From Candidatus Cloacimonadota bacterium (lineage in GTDB: Bacteria > Cloacimonadota > Cloacimonadia > JGIOTU-2): a DNA stretch of 8,045 nucleotides. The stretch lies in contig JACNJG010000038.1 of NCBI GenBank assembly GCA_014382685.1, positions 1 to 8,045 on the forward strand, read 5' to 3'. Shown here in pieces: positions 1-7,039 of this stretch (its first letter is position 1; each line of letters starts with the position of its first letter). The notes under the pieces were generated by a model. It was not told the origin of the DNA, made no database searches, and saw nothing but the letters and a program-made list of their open reading frames with translations. The translations under genes were made by a program, and so were the position numbers.

Positions 1-26
1 TCCACTTCGTTCCGTTCAGAATGACA
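1..26 (-). repeat. Edge of a probable dispersed intergenic repeat
   Basis: Read on the minus strand, the first 26 bases begin TGTCATTCTGAACGGA and continue with ACGAAGTGGA before running off the window. This closely resembles the TGTCATTCTGAGCG...GCGAAG type of dispersed element that I recall from many environmental bacterial genomes; that recollection is from memory and was not searched. Only one end is visible, so its length and copy number cannot be judged. It lies outside any gene and immediately precedes the AT-rich gdhA leader. Confidence 0.4.
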
Positions 27-35
27 ACTATTTTT

Positions 36-231
36 TTCATTTTTACACCACATTTCACATAAAAAATATGCATTATTTAATTTTTTAGACTTTTTATAGT
101 GAACCAATTTTTTCAATTTATAATATCTAAATATGTGACTTTGTTAATATATAATATACATTTTTGTATGTTAGATACTACCTTTTTCCATTATAATTTG
201 ACAAATAATAATAGGGTTCATTTTTACGCCA
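36..231 (+). repeat. Pair of 15-base near-identical direct repeats in the gdhA leader
   Basis: TTCATTTTTACACCA at 36-50 and TTCATTTTTACGCCA at 217-231 differ at one position and lie 181 bases apart in the same orientation. They flank the likely promoter. They could be a duplicated regulator site, or a chance match in AT-rich DNA; the ACRCCA end is less AT-rich than the surroundings, which makes chance somewhat less likely. Confidence 0.35.
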
Positions 232-256
232 AATCATACTATATATAATAATATTC

Positions 257-262
257 GGAGGT
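257..262 (+). promoter_or_regulatory. Ribosome binding site of gdhA
   Basis: GGAGGT is a near-perfect Shine-Dalgarno sequence placed 7 bases before the ATG at 270. A second in-frame ATG at 276 would be 13 bases away, so the spacing favours the first ATG as the start. Confidence 0.85.
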
Positions 263-269
263 ATTTCTC

Positions 270-1601
270 ATGAGTATGAAAGAATTTATGTATCAAGTAG
301 AAGCTCGTAATCCAAATCAACCTGAATTTCTTCAAGCTGTAAAAGAAGTGGTCGAATCGGTCTGGGAGATTTATGAATCCAAGCCCCGTTATAAAGAAGC
401 AAAAATTCTTGAAAGAATTGTAGAGCCGGAACGCGTCATCATGTTCCGTGTTACATGGGCACGTGATAATGGTGAAGTTATGGTTAACCGTGGTTACAGG
501 ATTGAGTTCAACAGTGCAATCGGACCGTACAAAGGCGGGTTCCGCTTTCACCCAAGTGTTAACCTCAGCATTCTTAAATTCTTAGGATTTGAGCAGGTTT
601 TCAAAAACAGTCTTACCACACTCCCAATGGGTGGCGGTAAGGGTGGTTCCGACTTTGATCCTAAAGGAAAATCTGACGCTGAAGTTATGCGTTTTTGCCA
701 GGCATTTATGTCTGAACTTTTCCGTCATATTGGACCAAACACAGACGTACCTGCCGGTGATATCGGTGTGGGTGGTCGTGAGATCGGTTTCATGTTCGGT
801 ATGTACAAGAAACTCAGAAATGAATTCGTTGGTGTACTCACAGGTAAAGGTTTGAATTGGGGCGGCAGTCTTATTCGTCCTGAAGCAACTGGTTACGGAG
901 CAGTTTATTTTGCAGAAGAAATGCTCAAAACCCGCGGTCTTAACTTCAAAGACAAGATCGTTGCTATTTCCGGTTCCGGAAATGTTGCTCAGTATGCCAC
1001 ACAAAAAGTCAACCAACTCGGCGGCAAAGTTGTTACACTTTCTGATTCAAGTGGTTACATCTATGATCCAGATGGAATTGCCGGCAAAAAATGGGATTTC
1101 ATCATGGAACTTAAGAATGTCAAACGCGGACGCATCAAAGAATATGCAGAAAAATTTGGTGTAGAATATCATGAAGGTGAACGCCCATGGCATGTCAAAT
1201 GTGATATCGCACTTCCTTGTGCTACTCAGAATGAGGTCAACGAAGAGGAAGCCAAAATACTTGTTAATAATGTTTGTATCTGCGTTTCTGAAGGTGCAAA
1301 CATGCCTTCAACTCCCGATGCGGTCAATGTGTATATTGAGAATAAAATTCTTTATGGTCCCGGGAAAGCTGCAAATGCAGGTGGTGTTTCTGTTTCCGGT
1401 CTTGAAATGTCCCAGAACAGTCTCCGCTTGAGCTGGAGCAGAGAAGAAGTTGATGAAAAACTTCATAACATTATGAAGAGTATTCATGCCCAATGCGTTG
1501 AATATGGCAAAGAAGGTGATTTCGTTAACTATGTAAATGGTGCGAATATTGCCGGCTTCATTAAAGTCGCTGATTCCATGCTCGACCAGGGACTTGTATA
1601 A
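270..1601 (+). CDS. gdhA: NADP-type glutamate dehydrogenase, GdhA
   Basis: This 443-residue protein is a full-length hexameric glutamate dehydrogenase that interconverts L-glutamate and 2-oxoglutarate plus ammonia in the cytoplasm. The substrate domain shows GPYKGG (Lys88), FKNSL (Lys112), the active-site glycine-rich LPMGGGKGGSDFDP with catalytic Lys124, and PAGDIG with catalytic Asp164. The nucleotide domain has GSGNVA at 234-239. The following strand ends in SDSSG (258-262), as in E. coli GdhA, where NAD-specific clostridial enzymes have SGPDG; this points to NADP(H). The C-terminal part (PGKAANAGGVSVSGLEMSQN at 364-383, ANIAGFIKVADSMLDQG near the end) also resembles the E. coli enzyme. 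The ATG is supported by a strong ribosome binding site. It is a monocistronic unit ending at a hairpin terminator, convergent with the redox operon. Direction in the cell (assimilation or glutamate fermentation) cannot be read from the sequence; coenzyme choice is inferred. Confidence 0.97.
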   Translation: MSMKEFMYQVEARNPNQPEFLQAVKEVVESVWEIYESKPRYKEAKILERIVEPERVIMFRVTWARDNGEVMVNRGYRIEFNSAIGPYKGGFRFHPSVNLSILKFLGFEQVFKNSLTTLPMGGGKGGSDFDPKGKSDAEVMRFCQAFMSELFRHIGPNTDVPAGDIGVGGREIGFMFGMYKKLRNEFVGVLTGKGLNWGGSLIRPEATGYGAVYFAEEMLKTRGLNFKDKIVAISGSGNVAQYATQKVNQLGGKVVTLSDSSGYIYDPDGIAGKKWDFIMELKNVKRGRIKEYAEKFGVEYHEGERPWHVKCDIALPCATQNEVNEEEAKILVNNVCICVSEGANMPSTPDAVNVYIENKILYGPGKAANAGGVSVSGLEMSQNSLRLSWSREEVDEKLHNIMKSIHAQCVEYGKEGDFVNYVNGANIAGFIKVADSMLDQGLV

Positions 1602-1623
1602 TTAGTAAAAACTTATAAAAACT

Positions 1624-1653
1624 AAGCCCTCTATAATTTTAGAGGGCTTTTTT
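1624..1653. terminator. Rho-independent terminator between convergent units, probably bidirectional
   Basis: A perfect 10-bp stem (AAGCCCTCTA at 1624-1633 with TAGAGGGCTT at 1640-1649) has a 6-base loop and runs into a T tract (1648-1653). It lies 22 bases past the gdhA stop. On the minus strand the same stem is followed by AGTTTTTATAAG, so it can also stop transcription of the convergent operon, whose last codon ends at 1677. Confidence 0.9.
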
Positions 1654-1676
1654 ATTTCGTGATATATTAAGTGGGG

Positions 1677-4600
1677 TTATTTTTTTCCAAGCATCTTTTC
1701 TTTGAAATCAAGGATCTTCTTTCTTGTTGCATTCAGTTCGATAGCAGCTCGGGCAATAGATGGTTTGTGAGTGAATGACAACTCTATCTTCTGTGTTTCC
1801 TCTTCTGAAGGAATATATCTGCTCTCAACACGCTCATCTGAGTTGAATTCTCTGTTCGCATCTTCAGAGATTTCTTCCAGTGTAGAATCCAAACCAAGAA
1901 GATCTTTCAGCAAATACCAGTTCTCTTTTCCTGTAACAGTATTGCGTACTTCCGTCACTGTTTGAAGGACATTATTATCATTCGTAATCGTACCCTCAGA
2001 TTCTATAAACGAATTGAGCGGCAATACAACATGTGCCATCTTTGCAGTTTCGGTCATAAAGGAATCTGCTACAAGAAGGAACTCAAGACTATTCAACCAC
2101 TCGTAGATCTCCATTTTGTTATTATACAGAGGATCCTCTCCAAATATTGCTGCTGATTTGAGTTTTTGATAATTTTTTACTGGAACAAATCCATTTTCAA
2201 GTAATGACGGCTTATTTGCAAGCTCAGAACAACTTACAATACCGTTTCCTTCTGTGCCGATATCACCACGTAGCATGCTCAGATTGAATATCGCATTTTG
2301 GGTATCATAATCCAGATCACTTTCGGAATAAACAAATATAACCTTTTTAAATGACAATAATTCATGAGCAAAATCCATAAATTCACCAGTCTGTATAGTA
2401 TGTTGGAGCTGATGATTGAAATCAACAAAATTTCCTACATATCGGGCAATATAATCAATATTATGATGACGATATTCAACGAGATATTTTGCGAATTCAT
2501 TGATCACTTCTATATAGTAGTTCGTTGTAATATTGAAATCTGCTCGTCGGGCAAAACGATCCTCACCAGGATGGATAAGCATCAATTTTGCGCCATTATT
2601 GAGTGCCTGCATGATCTTCACACCAACTGTATGAGTAACATCCCCGATCAAAACGATAATATCTGCATGATTAAGATCAGCACTCGGATTGGGCGAGAAA
2701 TTAATATCGAGTTTATCTTTTATTACTGAACCGTTCAGTTCCCAGGAATATTTCTTATTGTTCTTATACTGCTTTGCCAATTTGCTGATAAGATACAAAT
2801 CTTCATTTGTATAATTTCCATTACTGAAGAAAGCCACATCTCTTTCAAGCTCTGTTAATTTATCAGTAACATAATCCATAGCTTCTTCCCAATCAACCGG
2901 CTGAAGCTGATTTTCCTTGCGGATCATTGGCTGTGTAATTCGCTCTTGTGATTGCAGCACCTCATAGCCGAAATGAGCATTAAAGCATACATTGTTTCCT
3001 GTGATCGGACTATCAGTAGCTTCAGCTTTAAGGATGATGTCATCTTTTTTCATGTATGTGACGCTGCAGCCGGCTCCGCATAATGCACAGGTTGTTTGGA
3101 TTTCTTCATAATCAAGTGGTGCCAATTTATACTGTGTATTTCTCGGAGTAAGCGCACCGACAGGACAGACATCGATACATTTTCCGCAGCTCAAACAGGA
3201 TGTATTCATAAGCGATTCATCGAATTCTGGAGCAACAAGTGTTTTGAACCCACGATAAATATAACCTAAGGCACCAACACCTTGAATTTCAAGACAGGTT
3301 CGCACACAGCGTCCGCAATTCACGCACTTGTTTGGATCACGAAGAATAAATGGATGAGTTTTATCGATAGGATGATTATTCACCTCTCCTACAAAACGTG
3401 TGGCAATGACATCATAATCTGTTGCATATTTTCGCAATACACAAGTAGGATTTACATCACATCCGCATTCGATACAGCGAGCAGTTTCGTCATGTACTTG
3501 TTTATTTGTAAAAACTTTCTCAACTTCTTTGGAATTTGATATTCGATCTTTGACGTCAAGATGTCCTGAAGAAATTCGGGATGCTTTCTCGTATTCTTTG
3601 AAATCTTCGGGATCGAGGTCTTTATAGGATTCAGCTTTTTTGCTGTTGAATTTTTCTTTCGTAGGTTTAATTTTCTCGCCTTTTAGGAATGAGTCGATGC
3701 TCTTGGCTGCTTTGTAGGCATCTGCAACGCATTCAATAACTGTAGATGGACCTCTTGTAAGATCTCCGCCAGCAAATATCTTATCGATGTTTGTACACAT
3801 TGTGTCTTCATCGACTTCAATCGTGCTCCATCGAGTTAGATTAAGATTTTTTCCGTTTATTTTTGCAATTTCATCGAGCAGAAATTGCGTATCCGGTTTC
3901 TGGCTGACTGCTGGAATAACAGTATCCACCTGCATAATGAATTCTGAATTTTCAATTGGAACAGGTCTGCGTCTGCCACTGCTGTCCGGTTCTCCGAGAC
4001 GCATTTTAATGATCTGCATACCTTCAACTTTGCCGTCTTTTCCGATGATCTTAGTGGGATTCTGCAGAAGATGAAATTCGATACCTTCTTCCTTTGCATC
4101 TATTACTTCAACTTCATCAGCAGGCATCTGCTCTTCAGCGCGGCGGTACACGATCATGACCTTTTCCGCACCAAGACGAAGAGCTGTTCTTGCTGCATCG
4201 ATAGCAGTATTTCCCCCACCGATCACTGCAACTTTCTTCCCGACTTTTGTGATCTTTCCATCAACTACATCGCGAAGAAAGTCGATACCGAGATGACATC
4301 CTTTAAGGTCTTCACCATCGATATTCATACTAACCGCAGTCCAGGCGCCAAAGCCCAAAAAGACAGCATCATATTCTTTATACAAAAATTGAATGGTAAA
4401 ATCTCTTCCGAGCTGTTCATTATTATGAATTTTTACTCCGAGTTTCTTTATCAGGTCGATCTCTTTATCGAGTATTTCTTTAGGCAGACGATATTCAGGA
4501 ATTCCATATCGGAGCATACCTCCGCTTTCGGGCATTGCTTCGTAAATCTTACATTTGTGTCCCTGTTGTGCGAGATAATAGGCAACTGTCAATCCAGCCG

Positions 4601-5210
4601 GACCTGCACCGATAATTGCTATCTCTTTACCGGTTGAGGGTTTGCACTCGGGTATGTATGTATTCGCAGAATCTTCAAGGTCTTTATCAGCAGCATAGCG
4701 TTTTATCTGGCGTATTGCAATGGGCTCATCGATGATCTGACGACGGCATTCTTTCTCACAAAAAGCTGGACAAATACGTCCTACGGAAAGTGGTAACGGA
4801 AGCCGTTCTTTGATGAGCTTGACCGCTTCGTGATACAGTCCGTCATTGATCAATGCAATATATCCCTGCACGTCCACGTGTGCCGGACATTCCAGGATAC
4901 AGGGGGCTGTACAATCCGCATAGTGGTCAGAAAGGAGGAGTTCCAGAGCCATTTGTCGCGCAGCACGCACCTCTTCGGAATCTGTATCGACTTCCATTCC
5001 TTCATAAACTTTTGTGGCACACGAAGGGACAAAACCTTTTGCTCCTTTCACTTCTACCAGGCAGGCCCAGCATGAGCCGTAGGGTTTCAAATATTCATCG
5101 TGGCAAAGGGTTGGTATCTCGATTCCGTATTCAGTTGCAACTTCGAGGATCGTCTGACCTTCTCGTACAGTTACTTCTTTTCCATTCAACAAAATTTTTA
5201 TATCTGCCAT
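1677..5210 (-). CDS. Composite NuoG/HydA-like iron-sulfur subunit with inserted GltD/NfnB-like FAD-NADP(H) domain and degenerate molybdopterin-like domain
   Basis: This 1177-residue cytoplasmic protein combines three modules. Residues 1-80 are a NuoG-type [2Fe-2S] ferredoxin (Cys36, 47, 50, 64). Residues about 96-510 are a GltD/NfnB-like oxidoreductase: cluster cysteines 100, 104, 108 and 147, 151, 155; FAD motif GAGPAG at 201-206; NADP(H) motif GGGNTA at 331-336 with VYRR at 354-357; closing FAD motif AGGDLTRGPSTV at 480-491. After a charged linker, Cys579, 582, 584, 590 and a 2x[4Fe-4S] domain follow (Cys629, 632, 635, 639; 672, 675, 678, 682). Residues about 700-1110 resemble molybdopterin oxidoreductases, with [4Fe-4S] cysteines 708, 711, 715, 742. 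The Mo/W-ligand Cys or Sec region is absent, and CxKG reads CFNA. No H-cluster motifs occur. It probably passes electrons between NADP(H) and the NuoEF-like partners encoded upstream, 9 bases away. The start matches the ferredoxin N-terminus; its ribosome binding site is weak (GCGGGCG), suggesting coupled translation. An alternative label is NADPH-dependent glutamate synthase-like protein; the lack of a GltB partner argues against it. Confidence 0.9.
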   Translation of the reverse strand: MADIKILLNGKEVTVREGQTILEVATEYGIEIPTLCHDEYLKPYGSCWACLVEVKGAKGFVPSCATKVYEGMEVDTDSEEVRAARQMALELLLSDHYADCTAPCILECPAHVDVQGYIALINDGLYHEAVKLIKERLPLPLSVGRICPAFCEKECRRQIIDEPIAIRQIKRYAADKDLEDSANTYIPECKPSTGKEIAIIGAGPAGLTVAYYLAQQGHKCKIYEAMPESGGMLRYGIPEYRLPKEILDKEIDLIKKLGVKIHNNEQLGRDFTIQFLYKEYDAVFLGFGAWTAVSMNIDGEDLKGCHLGIDFLRDVVDGKITKVGKKVAVIGGGNTAIDAARTALRLGAEKVMIVYRRAEEQMPADEVEVIDAKEEGIEFHLLQNPTKIIGKDGKVEGMQIIKMRLGEPDSSGRRRPVPIENSEFIMQVDTVIPAVSQKPDTQFLLDEIAKINGKNLNLTRWSTIEVDEDTMCTNIDKIFAGGDLTRGPSTVIECVADAYKAAKSIDSFLKGEKIKPTKEKFNSKKAESYKDLDPEDFKEYEKASRISSGHLDVKDRISNSKEVEKVFTNKQVHDETARCIECGCDVNPTCVLRKYATDYDVIATRFVGEVNNHPIDKTHPFILRDPNKCVNCGRCVRTCLEIQGVGALGYIYRGFKTLVAPEFDESLMNTSCLSCGKCIDVCPVGALTPRNTQYKLAPLDYEEIQTTCALCGAGCSVTYMKKDDIILKAEATDSPITGNNVCFNAHFGYEVLQSQERITQPMIRKENQLQPVDWEEAMDYVTDKLTELERDVAFFSNGNYTNEDLYLISKLAKQYKNNKKYSWELNGSVIKDKLDINFSPNPSADLNHADIIVLIGDVTHTVGVKIMQALNNGAKLMLIHPGEDRFARRADFNITTNYYIEVINEFAKYLVEYRHHNIDYIARYVGNFVDFNHQLQHTIQTGEFMDFAHELLSFKKVIFVYSESDLDYDTQNAIFNLSMLRGDIGTEGNGIVSCSELANKPSLLENGFVPVKNYQKLKSAAIFGEDPLYNNKMEIYEWLNSLEFLLVADSFMTETAKMAHVVLPLNSFIESEGTITNDNNVLQTVTEVRNTVTGKENWYLLKDLLGLDSTLEEISEDANREFNSDERVESRYIPSEEETQKIELSFTHKPSIARAAIELNATRKKILDFKEKMLGKK

Positions 5211-5219
5211 AACGCCCGC

Positions 5220-6998
5220 TTATAATTTTTCCACTGCATCAAATTTACATGCGGTCATACAGGCACCGCACTTTGTGCAGATATCTTGATCGATAGTATG
5301 AACTTCTTTTTTCTCACCTATGATAGCATCCACCGGACACGCCAGCTTGCACGCTCCACAGCCGATACATTTATCTTCTATAATAAGGTATTTTATGAGG
5401 TCTTTACACACACCCGCAGGACAGATTTTGTCATTAATATGGGCTTCGTATTCATCTCTGAAATATTTTATCGTTGTAAGCACAGGATTGGGAGCTGTTT
5501 GTCCAAGTCCACACAACGAACCTTTTATGATCTTATGAGAAAGGCCTTCCAGCTTTTCAATATCGCCGGGCTTGCCTTTTCCTTGAGTAATTCTGTTGAG
5601 GATTTCAAGCATTCGTTTAGTTCCAATACGGCAGAAGGTACATTTCCCGCAGGACTCGTCTTGTGTAAAATTCAGGAAAAATCGAGCCATGTCAACCATA
5701 CAAGTTGTTTCATCCATGACGACCATTCCGCCTGAGCCCATGATAGCACCAGTTTTAGTGAGTGAGTCATAATCAACAGTAGTATCGAGAAGACTTTCCG
5801 GAATACATCCGCCGGAAGGACCGCCAAGCTGCACTGCTTTGAATTTTCTATCCTCGATGATGCCACCGCCGATTTTATAGATCACGTCGCGAAGCGTCAT
5901 ACCCATAGGTACTTCCACCAGTCCACCATTCTTTATCTTGCCGGTGAGGGCAAAAACTTTTGTGCCTTTGCTATTTTCAGTGCCGAATTCTGCGTATTTC
6001 TCTGCGCCATTTCTGATGATCCATGAAACATTTGATAAGGTTTCCACATTATTTATATTGGTTGGCTTTCCCCACAAACCCGATTCTGCAGGATAAGGAG
6101 GACGAAGCGTAGGCATTCCTCTTTTACCTTCGATCGATTTCATGAGAGCAGTTTCTTCACCGCACACAAAAGCTCCGGCTCCCTCGTACACTGTAAGATC
6201 AAAATTGAAATCCGATCCCATAATATTGCTTCCGAGAAAACCTTTCTCTTTAGCTTTTTCTATTGCTATCCTAAGCCGTTTCACAGCAAGAGGATACTCG
6301 GCACGGCAATAAACGAATCCTTCATCTGAGCCAATTGCATACGCAGAGATCAGAATTCCTTCCAGAATACTATGAGGATCGCCTTCGAGCACACTTCTGT
6401 CCATAAATGCACCAGGATCTCCCTCGTCAGCATTACAGATCACATACTTTTTATCTGCATAATTGTTGTAGGCAAACTGCCACTTCAGTCCGGTTGGAAA
6501 ACCTGCGCCGCCGCGACCTCTTAAGCCGCTTTCTTTGATCTCTTCGATCACTTCTATGGGAGACATATCTTTCAAAACATCTTTCAGAGCTTCATATCCG
6601 CCCCGCTCGATGTACTCATCTATGGATTCCGGATCGATCACACCACAGTTGCGAAGTACTATTCTCGTCTGATAATCCAGGATTTGTTTCTCTTCTCCGC
6701 CAAGTTTATCAGAAAAGACAATATGTTCGGTGAGAGGTTTTTTCTCGATAAAATGGGCATTGAGGATATCATCAATATCCGCCGCATTAAGATAGCCATA
6801 CATAGTGTTGCCGAATTCATTATCTTCGATTTCCATCAGCACTTCTGCATAGCACATCCCGATACAACCGGTATGATCCAATTGTGCGTTTACATCATGT
6901 TCTTTGAGAAAGATTTCCACCTTCTCAAGAACATCTAAACCGCCGGCTGCGATCCCGCAGCTTGCTAAACCAATTTTTATTCTTACTGAATTTTCCAA
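5220..6998 (-). CDS. nuoF: NuoF/HydB-like NADH-binding FMN and iron-sulfur subunit
   Basis: This 592-residue protein is the diaphorase subunit of a soluble HydABC/Nuo-type complex, exchanging electrons with NAD(H) through FMN. Residues 1-85 form a thioredoxin-like [2Fe-2S] domain with only three obvious ligands (Cys14, 45, 49). The NuoF core follows: glycine-rich GLRGRGGAGFPTGLKW (158-173), NADEGDPGAFMDR (189-201), GAGAFVCGEETAL (273-285), and the [4Fe-4S] ligands in SCGKCTFC (Cys450, 453, 456) plus SLCGLG (Cys496). His520, Cys526 and Cys531 match a conserved group in T. maritima HydB, where I recall a zinc site. A C-terminal 2x[4Fe-4S] ferredoxin (Cys544, 547, 550, 554; 574, 577, 580, 584) is typical of HydB-like rather than respiratory NuoF proteins. 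The start is TTG, chosen because GGAGAG lies just upstream and the N-terminus fits the family. It is the middle gene of the operon: 41 bases after the NuoE-like gene and 9 before the composite subunit. The symbol hydB would be equally defensible. Confidence 0.95.
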   Translation of the reverse strand: MENSVRIKIGLASCGIAAGGLDVLEKVEIFLKEHDVNAQLDHTGCIGMCYAEVLMEIEDNEFGNTMYGYLNAADIDDILNAHFIEKKPLTEHIVFSDKLGGEEKQILDYQTRIVLRNCGVIDPESIDEYIERGGYEALKDVLKDMSPIEVIEEIKESGLRGRGGAGFPTGLKWQFAYNNYADKKYVICNADEGDPGAFMDRSVLEGDPHSILEGILISAYAIGSDEGFVYCRAEYPLAVKRLRIAIEKAKEKGFLGSNIMGSDFNFDLTVYEGAGAFVCGEETALMKSIEGKRGMPTLRPPYPAESGLWGKPTNINNVETLSNVSWIIRNGAEKYAEFGTENSKGTKVFALTGKIKNGGLVEVPMGMTLRDVIYKIGGGIIEDRKFKAVQLGGPSGGCIPESLLDTTVDYDSLTKTGAIMGSGGMVVMDETTCMVDMARFFLNFTQDESCGKCTFCRIGTKRMLEILNRITQGKGKPGDIEKLEGLSHKIIKGSLCGLGQTAPNPVLTTIKYFRDEYEAHINDKICPAGVCKDLIKYLIIEDKCIGCGACKLACPVDAIIGEKKEVHTIDQDICTKCGACMTACKFDAVEKL

Positions 6999-7001
6999 AT
7001 T

Positions 7002-7007
7002 CTCTCC
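7002..7007 (-). promoter_or_regulatory. Ribosome binding site that fixes the TTG start of the NuoF-like gene
   Basis: On the minus strand GGAGAG sits at 7007-7002, with GGAG 5 bases and GGAGAG 3 bases from TTG at 6998. No ATG or GTG lies close to it in frame; the next methionine codon is residue 48, inside the [2Fe-2S] domain. This makes TTG the best-supported start. Confidence 0.7.
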
Positions 7008-7039
7008 AATCCGATTAAATTTGGTTCGTTATTTTTTGA

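Larger units (their letters stand above)
27..269 (+). promoter_or_regulatory. AT-rich leader and promoter region of gdhA
   Basis: This stretch has no credible coding region and is very rich in A and T. It must hold the promoter of gdhA. The best -10 candidate is a perfect TATAAT at 192-197, which would give a 5' leader of roughly 65 bases, but no good -35 lies 16-18 bases upstream of it. A perfect TTGACA at 198-203 overlaps the downstream side and has no matching -10. A second TATAAT at 244-249 is too close to the ribosome binding site to be useful. A 15-base near repeat (36-50 and 217-231) brackets the region. The exact promoter is therefore not assigned. Confidence 0.4.

Noticed and set aside
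192..203. Overlapping TATAAT and TTGACA as a standard promoter for gdhA.
   Set aside because: The order is reversed for a single promoter, and neither box has a good partner at 16-18 bases; only the TATAAT is kept as a weak candidate.
4071..4637. A 188-codon open frame on the plus strand opposite the composite subunit.
   Set aside because: It is antisense to a clearly conserved FAD/NADP(H) domain, has no ribosome binding site of note, and its translation resembles no protein family.
1677..5210. Composite subunit as an [FeFe]-hydrogenase catalytic subunit (HydA).
   Set aside because: The H-cluster motifs (TSCCPxW, MPCxxKxxE, ExMACxxGCxxGGG types) are absent; the C-terminal domain follows the molybdopterin oxidoreductase pattern instead.
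1677..5210. Composite subunit as a selenocysteine formate dehydrogenase.
   Set aside because: There is no in-frame TGA, and the segment that should hold the Sec/Cys metal ligand is replaced by an unrelated sequence.
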